From contig CAMBPO010000079.1 in assembly GCA_945869725.1 (NCBI GenBank), forward strand, positions 1 to 9,760: a DNA stretch of 9,760 nucleotides, in the 5' to 3' direction. The notes below the pieces were generated by a model that was not told the origin of the DNA, did not search any database, and saw only the letters and a program-made list of their open reading frames with translations. The stretch comes from Klebsiella pneumoniae (GTDB taxonomy: Bacteria; Pseudomonadota; Gammaproteobacteria; Pseudomonadales; Pseudohongiellaceae). The translations under genes and the position numbers were made by a program. Shown piece after piece: positions 1-6,883 of the stretch. The number at the start of each line of letters is the position of its first letter. The stretch's first letter is position 1.

Positions 1-1148
1 GTGACATCAAAGGGGGAATTTTCCAGACCCTGCAACGCCAGCACAAACCAGTGCGCCTCGTCGTCATACCAATCAGTTGAAGGATCACCGTTAACCACCA
101 GCACGCGCATGCGTGGCAGCACATCCAGTGAAAAGTACCAACGATTATCAAGATCAACATCATCGCCGGACAGTACAAGCTCACCCGTAAACGCACCGGT
201 AGCATCCAGATTTAATGGCAAATTGATCACCGCCTCAGAGCGTTCATTCAATTGCACCGGAATACTGCCGGTATTATTGGTAACGACGTCGTCGCCCGCC
301 TGTGACCGCAGATTCAACGACAGATTACCGCGATCCAGAAACACACTACCGGTGCTGCGCACTCTGGCCAGTACTTCATAATCAGTCTGATTCTCCAGCA
401 GTTGTGCAGGCGAGCGCACATCGGTCAAGCTCAGGTTGCTGCTGCGCTCGTCGCCCACATCAACAGGCAAAAAGCCAGTACCTGCCGCTAGCATCCAGCG
501 ATTTTGATCGACTGACTGCCCATCACTGACCAGCGCATCACTGTCGAGGCCTGACGCCTTGAAGTCTGAAATCATCACGATCTGGCGCCGCTGATGCTGT
601 GACTCTGCCAGCATGTCATCCGCTTGCTGCAAGCTTGGATAAAAGCGCACACGATCGTAACCCGGCTCATCCAGAGCGTTAACAAACGCCCGTAAGCCAT
701 CGATATCGCTACTCAGTTCACGAACTGTGAGTGTGCCATCGGCGAAGGTCAGCACCGCGGCTTCATCACCGGCATTAAGGCCGTCCAGCACTTGCAGCGC
801 CTGCGCTTTGGCGCGCTCAAAACGCTCACCCACACGCATACTCAGCGAAGTATCCAGCAAAATAGCCACCGATCTGGGTTCAGCATCGATAAGCCGCGCC
901 ATGCCGCCCTGAAACAGCAGTGGCCGGGCAAACGCTAGCACCAGCAGGCAGATCAGTGCCGCGCGCATCAATAACAATAACCACTGCTGAATCTGCTGGA
1001 ACAGGATCAGTTTTTTGGTGGTCTGTTTGACAAAACGCAAGGTTCCAAACATCACCTTGGGCGGGTTCTCGCGGCGAATCAGATGAATGGCAATGGGTAT
1101 GGCGGCAGCCAACAGTCCCAATAAAAACAAAGGCGTAAGGAAACCCAT
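1..1148 (-). CDS. BatA-type VWA membrane protein, 3'-truncated by window
   Basis: The first 382 residues are in the window; the frame stays open to base 1. The ATG at 1148 follows the DUF58 stop (TAA) without a gap and has AGGAG upstream. The N-terminus is a clear BatA/aerotolerance regulator N-terminal domain: membrane helix 1 (about 4-23, TPLFLLGLLAAAIPIA) followed by IHLIRRENPPKVMFGTLRFVK (21-41), then membrane helix 2 (about 55-75). A VWA domain runs from about 92 to 260, with MIDAS DTSLS at 99-103 and Asp195 in MISD. A beta-rich segment follows (about 255-345). At RMRVLVVNGDPS (346-357) a GATase-like region begins, like that in the protein encoded at 9760-7940. Related proteins usually run to roughly 650-750 residues, so about half is missing here. 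It is an inner-membrane component, probably the partner through which MoxR/DUF58 acts on the envelope. The VWA residues appear intact. Confidence 0.9.
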   Translation of the reverse strand, partial: MGFLTPLFLLGLLAAAIPIAIHLIRRENPPKVMFGTLRFVKQTTKKLILFQQIQQWLLLLMRAALICLLVLAFARPLLFQGGMARLIDAEPRSVAILLDTSLSMRVGERFERAKAQALQVLDGLNAGDEAAVLTFADGTLTVRELSSDIDGLRAFVNALDEPGYDRVRFYPSLQQADDMLAESQHQRRQIVMISDFKASGLDSDALVSDGQSVDQNRWMLAAGTGFLPVDVGDERSSNLSLTDVRSPAQLLENQTDYEVLARVRSTGSVFLDRGNLSLNLRSQAGDDVVTNNTGSIPVQLNERSEAVINLPLNLDATGAFTGELVLSGDDVDLDNRWYFSLDVLPRMRVLVVNGDPSTDWYDDEAHWFVLALQGLENSPFDV

Positions 1149-2042
1149 TTATGAGCTCCTGGTCCGGCGGGACAAATACGAGGCCAGCGCCTTGTCCAAA
1201 GGCTGCGAAGTATCCAGCAGACAGTAATCCACGCCGCTGCTCTGACATTTCTTTTTGCAATCATCGAGGTAACGCTGCAGATTCTCCAGATAGGCGTTGC
1301 GGATCGCCTGCGGCGAAGTGATATGGGTTTCCGCGTTTTCCATGTCTACAAACTCAGTAGATTCATTAAAGTTGAAATACAACTCCTGATTATCCAGCAC
1401 ATGAAACACGATCACTTCGTTGCCCATGGCACGCAACTGCATCAAGGTCTTGATCGTGGCCTGCTCGTCCTCAAGCATGTCACTGATCAGAATGACCAGA
1501 CTTTTCTGATTCAGCGTCATCGCCAGTTCACTCAGCGGACGCACGCTGTTGGTTTGTCCACCGGCCTGCAATTCGTGCAGGCTGCGCAGAATTCGTATCA
1601 GATGCACCTGGCGCGCTTTGGCAGGAATGTAGTCTTTAATTTTGTCATCAAAGGTTATCAACCCCACTGCATCACGCTGGCGCATAATAAAGTACGCCAG
1701 TGCGGAGGCCAGTGTGCGCCCGTAATCGAGTTTGCTCATGGATGCAGAGGCGTATGCCATGGAGGCACTGCTGTCGAGCAGGATGTAACAACGTACGTTG
1801 GTCTCGTCTTCGTACTGCTTGATATACATCTTGTCCGAGCGGGCGTAGAGCTTCCAGTCCACATGGCGCATATCATCACCACGGATATAGTGGCGATAAT
1901 CCGTGAACTCCACACTAAAACCACGCTTGGGGCTTTTGTGCAGACCGGCAATAAATCCCTCCACAATCACTCTGGCCCGCATCTCGAGATTATCGAGGGT
2001 AGCAAGCACAGACGGATCGATAAAATTCGTGCTTTGCGTCAT
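1149..2042 (-). CDS. DUF58 protein with VWA-type metal site
   Basis: 297 residues, a normal length for the short DUF58 proteins encoded beside moxR. It starts one base after the moxR stop, with a weak AGG (2051-2053) eight bases upstream. The DUF58 signature is complete: DYRHYIRGDDMRHVDWKLYARSD (48-70), followed by the IKQYEDE strand (74-80). A VWA fold follows, with the MIDAS motif DSSAS at 90-94, a candidate metal-site Thr at 164 and Asp188 in ISDML, so divalent-metal binding is likely. No membrane helix or signal peptide is seen; it is cytoplasmic. By family precedent it acts as the adaptor between the MoxR ring and membrane-bound VWA/BatA proteins. The last codons contain the ribosome binding site of the BatA-like gene, and the TAA stop is directly followed by the next ATG. 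Confidence 0.93.
   Translation of the reverse strand: MTQSTNFIDPSVLATLDNLEMRARVIVEGFIAGLHKSPKRGFSVEFTDYRHYIRGDDMRHVDWKLYARSDKMYIKQYEDETNVRCYILLDSSASMAYASASMSKLDYGRTLASALAYFIMRQRDAVGLITFDDKIKDYIPAKARQVHLIRILRSLHELQAGGQTNSVRPLSELAMTLNQKSLVILISDMLEDEQATIKTLMQLRAMGNEVIVFHVLDNQELYFNFNESTEFVDMENAETHITSPQAIRNAYLENLQRYLDDCKKKCQSSGVDYCLLDTSQPLDKALASYLSRRTRSS
1156..1160 (-). promoter_or_regulatory. Ribosome binding site of the BatA-like gene inside the DUF58 gene
   Basis: AGGAG on the coding strand, seven bases before the ATG at 1148, formed by the Arg-Ser codons at the end of the DUF58 gene. It fixes the start of the BatA-like gene and suggests coupled translation. Confidence 0.7.
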
Positions 2043-2043
2043 G

Positions 2044-3081
2044 TTATGCGCCTGGCGCGCGCACGGTATCGAGTACGCGGCGTATCAGTTCATCCGTGGT
2101 GATACGCTCAGCTTCAGCGTGGAAATTAAGTTGCAAGCGGTGACGCAGTATAGAGGGCGCCAACGCACGGATATCATTAAACGATACATTGTAGCGGCCA
2201 TGCAGCAGCGCCCTGACTTTACCGGCGAGCACCAGATTCTGTGATGCTCGGATACCGGCGCCCCAAGTCACCCAGTCTTTGACAAACTGCGGCGATGCCG
2301 GGCTTTGAGGTCGGGTCGAATGTACCAGATGCACAGCATATTGAACGACTGCCTGCGCGGCCGGCACCTGCCGTGCTATGCGTTGGAAATCCAGAATGTC
2401 TTCACCACTGAGCGGGTGGGATACTGTGCGATCCACCACACGCGTAGTACTGCTGACCACCTGCACTTCCTCTTCTTCGGTCAGATAACCCAGCTCCATC
2501 TTGAACATAAAACGGTCAAGCTGGGCTTCCGGCAGCGGATAGGTCCCCTCAAGTTCGATGGGGTTTTGTGTTGCCAGCACAAAAAACGGGCTGGACATTT
2601 TGTGCGTGACACCGGCAGCGGTGACCTGCCGCTCTTCCATCGCCTCCAGCAGCGACGACTGGGTCTTGGGTGGTGTACGGTTGATTTCGTCAGCCAGCAG
2701 GATATTGGTAAAAATCGGGCCTTTAACAAATACCAGTTTGCGCCGGCCGTCACTTTCTTCAACAATTTCAGAGCCCACCACATCGGAGGGCATCAGATCC
2801 GGTGTGAATTGAATACGGCTGAAATTCAATTGCAGAATGTCAGCAACCGTTTTGATCAACAGCGTCTTTGCCAGACCCGGCACCCCCGTCACCAGACAAT
2901 GCCCGCCAGCAAACAGCGCAATCAGCAGCTCCTCAATGACCGAATCCTGACCCACAATAACCTTGCGGATTTCGTGCACCATCTGGTCACGACCCAACTG
3001 CATCTTTCTGACCAGCGCCAGATCGTCATGGTCTTCCAGACCGGCTACCGGGGTGTCATTAATGATGTTGGTGTCTGTCAT
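2044..3081 (-). CDS. MoxR-family AAA+ ATPase
   Basis: 345 residues, the usual length for MoxR ATPases of the AAA_3 family. The start at 3081 has AGGA (3089-3092) seven bases upstream, in the 17-base gap after the DUF4159 gene. Motifs in order: GQDSVIEELLIALFAGGH (44-61), Walker A GVPGLAKT (66-73), the QFTPDLMPSDVVG segment (91-103) typical of MoxR, Walker B ILLADE (127-132) followed by INR, sensor 1 ATQNP (170-174), arginine finger in EAQLDRF (185-191), and the C-terminal lid with sensor-2 region APSILRHR (308-315). All ATPase residues appear intact. It is a cytoplasmic, ATP-driven chaperone-like ring that works with VWA-domain partners, here most likely the DUF58 protein encoded next. MoxR/VWA pairs in other systems assemble or activate protein complexes; the client of this one is not visible from sequence. 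Confidence 0.95.
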   Translation of the reverse strand: MTDTNIINDTPVAGLEDHDDLALVRKMQLGRDQMVHEIRKVIVGQDSVIEELLIALFAGGHCLVTGVPGLAKTLLIKTVADILQLNFSRIQFTPDLMPSDVVGSEIVEESDGRRKLVFVKGPIFTNILLADEINRTPPKTQSSLLEAMEERQVTAAGVTHKMSSPFFVLATQNPIELEGTYPLPEAQLDRFMFKMELGYLTEEEEVQVVSSTTRVVDRTVSHPLSGEDILDFQRIARQVPAAQAVVQYAVHLVHSTRPQSPASPQFVKDWVTWGAGIRASQNLVLAGKVRALLHGRYNVSFNDIRALAPSILRHRLQLNFHAEAERITTDELIRRVLDTVRAPGA

Positions 3082-3098
3082 ATGTGTGTCCTGTAAAT

Positions 3099-4079
3099 TT
3101 AATGTGTGTAAGCGTAAATCAGATAATTGATACCGAGACGATAAGCCTGATTGGTCATTTCTGTGGGATACATTTCCAGAAATGTATGTTCCCAGCCATC
3201 ACCCATATCCGAGTTGAAGTTGGCCACCAGCATGACGCGCCCCATATCATCCAGAATGGCATGAACGGATGGCGGATAACGCGGGTCGTTTAAGGTAACG
3301 TTGCCGTAATCCCAGGTCACTGCGCGGCCCGGCACTTGCGGCACTTCCTCAATGTCATAAAACATGCGGAAAACTTCGTGATTCATGTCCAGCTTGACCA
3401 ATTGCCGGTCAGGAAAAATTTTGGTTATCTCGATCAGAAAGTCCTGAAAATGTGCTTCACCCCAGAAATCATCGAGCATGACAAACCCGCCGCGGTGCAT
3501 GAACTCGCGCAAGACTTCGACTTCCAGGGGATTAAAATCCGGCCCGGTACGCATACTGCCAATGGGCACACGCTTCATGGTCATGTATAAAAACGTGTGC
3601 TCAAACAGCTCGGGATCAGTCAGATCCATCCAGCGCGGACTGTTGGTGTCGGTATCAATAAACGTATAACGCTGCACGCCACGCATAAAATTCTGCTCAG
3701 CATCGGGAAAATCGGTATCCCACCACCCGCCCCGTCGCCCTCCTCGGCCTGCCGGATAATTCTCGTAGCGACCGCGCACCCAGGTAAACTCGGGGCGGTT
3801 GACCGGCCCCGTCTGTGCTCTGTCTAGTCCCTGTCCCTGCGTCGCCAGGCCATCGCGCAGACTGCGGATATCAAAATCCTGAGGGAACGCCATGCCGTCA
3901 CGCGGCCGGGACTGCGGTGCAGACACTGGCGGCAAGCTGACATCCGGCGCTCTGATTTCTCGTTGGGGTGGAGGCTGTAGTGGCTCAACCTGAGCAAAGA
4001 CAACAGCCGGCAACAAGGTCATGGTCAGCATGATGATGACCCTGATCACTGCCTGTGGGCTGCTGCAGTACTTACTCAT
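3099..4079 (-). CDS. Exported DUF4159 protein
   Basis: 326 residues. The ATG at 4079 overlaps the TGA of the upstream gene (ATGA). A Sec signal peptide covers 1-29 with probable cleavage VFA|QVE. A proline-rich low-complexity stretch follows (33-60), then the DUF4159 domain (about 96-325). Characteristic parts: FTWVRGRYENY (98-108), WWDTDFPDAEQNF (119-131), VEVLREFMHRGGFVMLDDFWG (187-207), the FPDRQLVKL / HEVFRMFYDI block (222-243), and NFNSDMGDGWEH near the end (288-298). The family has a class I glutamine-amidotransferase-like fold with no demonstrated activity, and no cysteine remains in the domain (the only Cys is residue 5 in the signal peptide), so I infer a non-enzymatic binding role. 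An Arg/Gly-rich loop (GRGGRRGG, 111-118) sits inside the domain. In several bacteria DUF4159 is fused to a BatA-type membrane protein encoded with MoxR; here it is a separate soluble exported protein directly upstream of moxR. The ATG at residue 17 would leave a very short signal peptide and is less likely. Confidence 0.85.
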   Translation of the reverse strand: MSKYCSSPQAVIRVIIMLTMTLLPAVVFAQVEPLQPPPQREIRAPDVSLPPVSAPQSRPRDGMAFPQDFDIRSLRDGLATQGQGLDRAQTGPVNRPEFTWVRGRYENYPAGRGGRRGGWWDTDFPDAEQNFMRGVQRYTFIDTDTNSPRWMDLTDPELFEHTFLYMTMKRVPIGSMRTGPDFNPLEVEVLREFMHRGGFVMLDDFWGEAHFQDFLIEITKIFPDRQLVKLDMNHEVFRMFYDIEEVPQVPGRAVTWDYGNVTLNDPRYPPSVHAILDDMGRVMLVANFNSDMGDGWEHTFLEMYPTEMTNQAYRLGINYLIYAYTH

Positions 4080-6883
4080 GGCTGGGGGATCACCTCTGAC
4101 GACTGGCTACTGCGCTCAACGGCTCTGAGCAGAATGTCTTGCGCGCGCTGGTAGCCCGGCGCCGTTTCCAGCGCCCGCAGCACGGTCAGACGCGCCTGAT
4201 CAAGCTGCTGGTTATCCAAGTAAGCCCCAGCCAGATTGGTTCGCGCATCTACCGGATCACTCTGATCCAGCATCACCAGTACTTCGAATTCCTGAACAGC
4301 GCGGCCGGTATCGCCTAATTGCTGCGCCAGTTGGGCGCCGCTGCGGTGGATATCCGGTTGATAAGGATCTACTGCCAACGCACGACTCAGATAATAATCG
4401 GCTTGCCCGGTATCACCCGCCGCCAGCGCAGCCTCAGCAAGTTTCAAGGCAGAGGCGGAATCATGCTGTTGGTTTTGCAGCATGACAGCCAACTGCGCCA
4501 TCATCGCCTCGTTGTTGCCTTGCGCTTCATAAATCTGCGACAACACCAGTGACGGGCTGGGGTAACCGGAATAATCTGGCAAAATGCCCTGCGCCGTCTG
4601 CAGATGGAAAATGGCTTCGTCATAGGCAGCCTCACGGAACAGCACAATGCCCAACTGCAGATGGGCCTGGAAATCACGCGGCTGCTGTTCAACACGACCG
4701 CGCATGTGCTCCTTCAAAGACTGGTTGTTATACAGTTCCGCCAGCACCGCGCTGTTGTTTTCGCGCACACCATGGCCGTGCCCTGCACCCTCGTCGTCGC
4801 TGTCCTCGACATGGACATACACATTGATCTGATCCACACGCTGCTGAATCCAGTCGCGGAATCCATTATCAAAACTGACCATATCCATCTCAAACACATT
4901 GGCAAACATCTCACTCTCGTCGCGGATGTGTGCGTATTCCAGAATCAGTTCGCGCAGCTTTTCAAAACCGTACTGTTCAGCAATGTACTCAACCACCAGG
5001 TACGACTGAAAGTAGGCAAAACTCAGATCTGCGTTGCTGTTTGCACCGGTAAAACCTTCATTCAGATTGGACACCGGCAACAGTTGTCCCTGCTCTACAG
5101 CGCGCACCAGTTCCAGCCCAAGCCGGCGTCCCCATTCCGGACGCGCCTGACGCTCTTCCCAGGTGGAAATGCCCTCAGATAACCAGCGTGGCATGCGGTT
5201 CTGAGTCATTTGCAAGGTGAACACATGGACCAATTCATGCCAGAGTATTTCCTGCCAGTTAGCACTGAGCGTGTCCGGGGAAATCAGCGTCACCACCTTG
5301 CCAAAACAAATGCCCACCAGAGGGCCGATATCCGGCAGTCCCACCGACCTTACGGCAAAATCTTCAGTGCGCTCAAAAACTTGAATAAGCACAGGCACTT
5401 CCGGCTCAAACTTGTATTTCTCGACAAGAGTTGCCCAGCTCTCTTCCAGCAAAGGCGCCATGTACGGCCACAACACCTGCGCATCACGGTGACTCATGTT
5501 GACGCGAAAATGTTCGGTTTCCAGAGTGGCGTAACCTTCCAGCACATCAAACACTTGCAACATGTTCGAGGTCATCACATTAAAGGGGTCATTATCAAAG
5601 GCCATTTCCAGATGCTGCTTGCCTTCAATCTCCTCCGCGAGACGCACCAGATTGCCGCCCAACACCGTGTGGGCATGCCAGTTATTCGGGTCACGGGCAA
5701 TCGCCCTGCGCGCATAAGCAACCGCTTCAGTGAAGCGATAGTTGTTTCCAAGATAATCCGCAACGCCGGCAAAAAATTCCGAACTCTCCGGGCTGAAGGC
5801 ATTCACACGCTGCAAAAGCGCATCAAATGCTGGCATGTCGTCATTAATAGCTGCCAGCGCCGCCAGTGACGACAAGGCAGTCACCGACTCCGGATTTACA
5901 GCCAGCGCCTGATCCAGGTAATCACGGCCAGTGTCCTGCTGGTAGTTGCGCACCATCAACAACCCGTAAGTCTCCAGCGTTGCAACATCACGGGAGTTGA
6001 CCTCCAGCCCCATGGCCAGATAACGCTCAGGACTACTGATGCGTGCCATACCGGTTAATGCCGGGGTGTAACGCCGGTTAATGGTCAGTGCAAGGTTGTA
6101 GTTGGTCTCTGCGTCGGCGTCATTGAACTTTTCCTGAAACAGATCTCCCCACAAGGTCAGCGCTTCCAGGTTATTGGAATCCAGACGCACGGCTTCCGCA
6201 AACAAGGCATTGGCATCATGAAACTCGTCCAGTTTCCATGCGGCCAGCGCAACCATCCCGACGTCGGCAGAATCAAACACCAAACCACTGTCGTAGCGCG
6301 CCAGCGCGGCAGTGTATTGCACCGCTGCCTCGTCCAGTTCACCGCGCAAGTCCAACACCAGACCGTACTGTACCAGCGTGCGCACGGGTGGATTCATCTG
6401 ACCCGCCACCACCTCAGCCAGCAATTCCTGTGCCTCCGCAGATCGTCCGGTCATTCGGTAGAGTTCAGCGAGTTGCGTGGCCGCCAACGGAGTGTCCGCC
6501 GGGTCGCGCACCAGTGCCCGCACCGCAGCAATAGCCTGATCGTACTGACCGGTCATGGCCATGGCTTTGCTTAGTCCCAGTGCTGCCTGTTCACGCCAGG
6601 CATCCTCACGAACCGAATTAAATGCTTCGATAGCGCCCAGATAAGAGCCTCGCAGCAACAACTCGTTGCCGCGGGTCAGATTATCCAGCGCCGACAACTC
6701 GACCGGCTGCGCCCAGCCAGTGCTAACCAGGCTCAGGCTGATCTGAGTGCCGGGGATATCAACATCAGAGACCGGCAGCACAGACAACATGCAAAGTCCT
6801 GCAATCGCGGCACTGCGGTGAACCGCGCGTCTTAATGCTGCGCGTTCTGACATGAAGGGACGGGAAACATCAGGGTAATTCAT
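4076..6883 (-). CDS. Exported TPR protein with central gluzincin (HELVH) peptidase-like domain
   Basis: 935 residues. The start is the ATG at 6883 with GAGGAG five bases upstream; it overlaps the caspase-like gene by 14 bases. The N-terminus has a basic region (18-23) and hydrophobic core (about 24-38), then a second hydrophobic patch ending GWAQ (56-59), a possible signal-peptidase site. It may be a long signal peptide or an anchor. Tetratricopeptide-like helical repeats run from about 65 to 445 (for example QYDQAIAAVRALVRDP at 113-128). A metallopeptidase domain (Peptidase_MA-like, gluzincin clan) covers about 450-690: HELVH at 549-553 provides two zinc His and the catalytic Glu, and WLSEG (567-571) provides the probable third ligand Glu570, 17 residues after His553. 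An acidic, His-containing linker (about 692-705, EDSDDEGAGHGHG) leads to a second TPR block (about 715-925). The metal motif is intact, so proteolytic activity is plausible; the substrate is unknown. The TPR arms probably bind partners or unfolded envelope proteins. Location is the periplasm or outer face of the inner membrane. Confidence 0.85.
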   Translation of the reverse strand: MNYPDVSRPFMSERAALRRAVHRSAAIAGLCMLSVLPVSDVDIPGTQISLSLVSTGWAQPVELSALDNLTRGNELLLRGSYLGAIEAFNSVREDAWREQAALGLSKAMAMTGQYDQAIAAVRALVRDPADTPLAATQLAELYRMTGRSAEAQELLAEVVAGQMNPPVRTLVQYGLVLDLRGELDEAAVQYTAALARYDSGLVFDSADVGMVALAAWKLDEFHDANALFAEAVRLDSNNLEALTLWGDLFQEKFNDADAETNYNLALTINRRYTPALTGMARISSPERYLAMGLEVNSRDVATLETYGLLMVRNYQQDTGRDYLDQALAVNPESVTALSSLAALAAINDDMPAFDALLQRVNAFSPESSEFFAGVADYLGNNYRFTEAVAYARRAIARDPNNWHAHTVLGGNLVRLAEEIEGKQHLEMAFDNDPFNVMTSNMLQVFDVLEGYATLETEHFRVNMSHRDAQVLWPYMAPLLEESWATLVEKYKFEPEVPVLIQVFERTEDFAVRSVGLPDIGPLVGICFGKVVTLISPDTLSANWQEILWHELVHVFTLQMTQNRMPRWLSEGISTWEERQARPEWGRRLGLELVRAVEQGQLLPVSNLNEGFTGANSNADLSFAYFQSYLVVEYIAEQYGFEKLRELILEYAHIRDESEMFANVFEMDMVSFDNGFRDWIQQRVDQINVYVHVEDSDDEGAGHGHGVRENNSAVLAELYNNQSLKEHMRGRVEQQPRDFQAHLQLGIVLFREAAYDEAIFHLQTAQGILPDYSGYPSPSLVLSQIYEAQGNNEAMMAQLAVMLQNQQHDSASALKLAEAALAAGDTGQADYYLSRALAVDPYQPDIHRSGAQLAQQLGDTGRAVQEFEVLVMLDQSDPVDARTNLAGAYLDNQQLDQARLTVLRALETAPGYQRAQDILLRAVERSSQSSEVIPQP
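4088..4096 (-). promoter_or_regulatory. Extended Shine-Dalgarno for the DUF4159 gene
   Basis: The coding strand reads GAGGTGATC, nine bases complementary to the extended 3' end of 16S rRNA (the TAAGGAGGTGATC complement). It lies in the last codons of the TPR-peptidase gene, 8 bases before the ATG at 4079. The spacing from the GAGG core is somewhat long (13 bases), but the 4-base stop/start overlap adds coupling. Confidence 0.55.

Noticed and set aside
1323..2102. Long plus-strand open frame (259 codons) opposite the DUF58 gene
   Set aside because: It is antisense to a strongly supported DUF58 gene with complete motifs; the translation has no recognisable domain. The open frame is a by-product of codon use on the other strand.
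2305..3096. Long plus-strand open frame (263 codons) opposite the MoxR gene
   Set aside because: It lies entirely opposite a MoxR gene with all AAA+ motifs intact; the product is rich in His/Gln/Arg without domain-like structure, as expected of a shadow frame.
4604..5182. Plus-strand 192-codon open frame opposite the TPR-peptidase gene
   Set aside because: It is antisense to the peptidase and TPR coding sequence, with no SD context or recognisable product.
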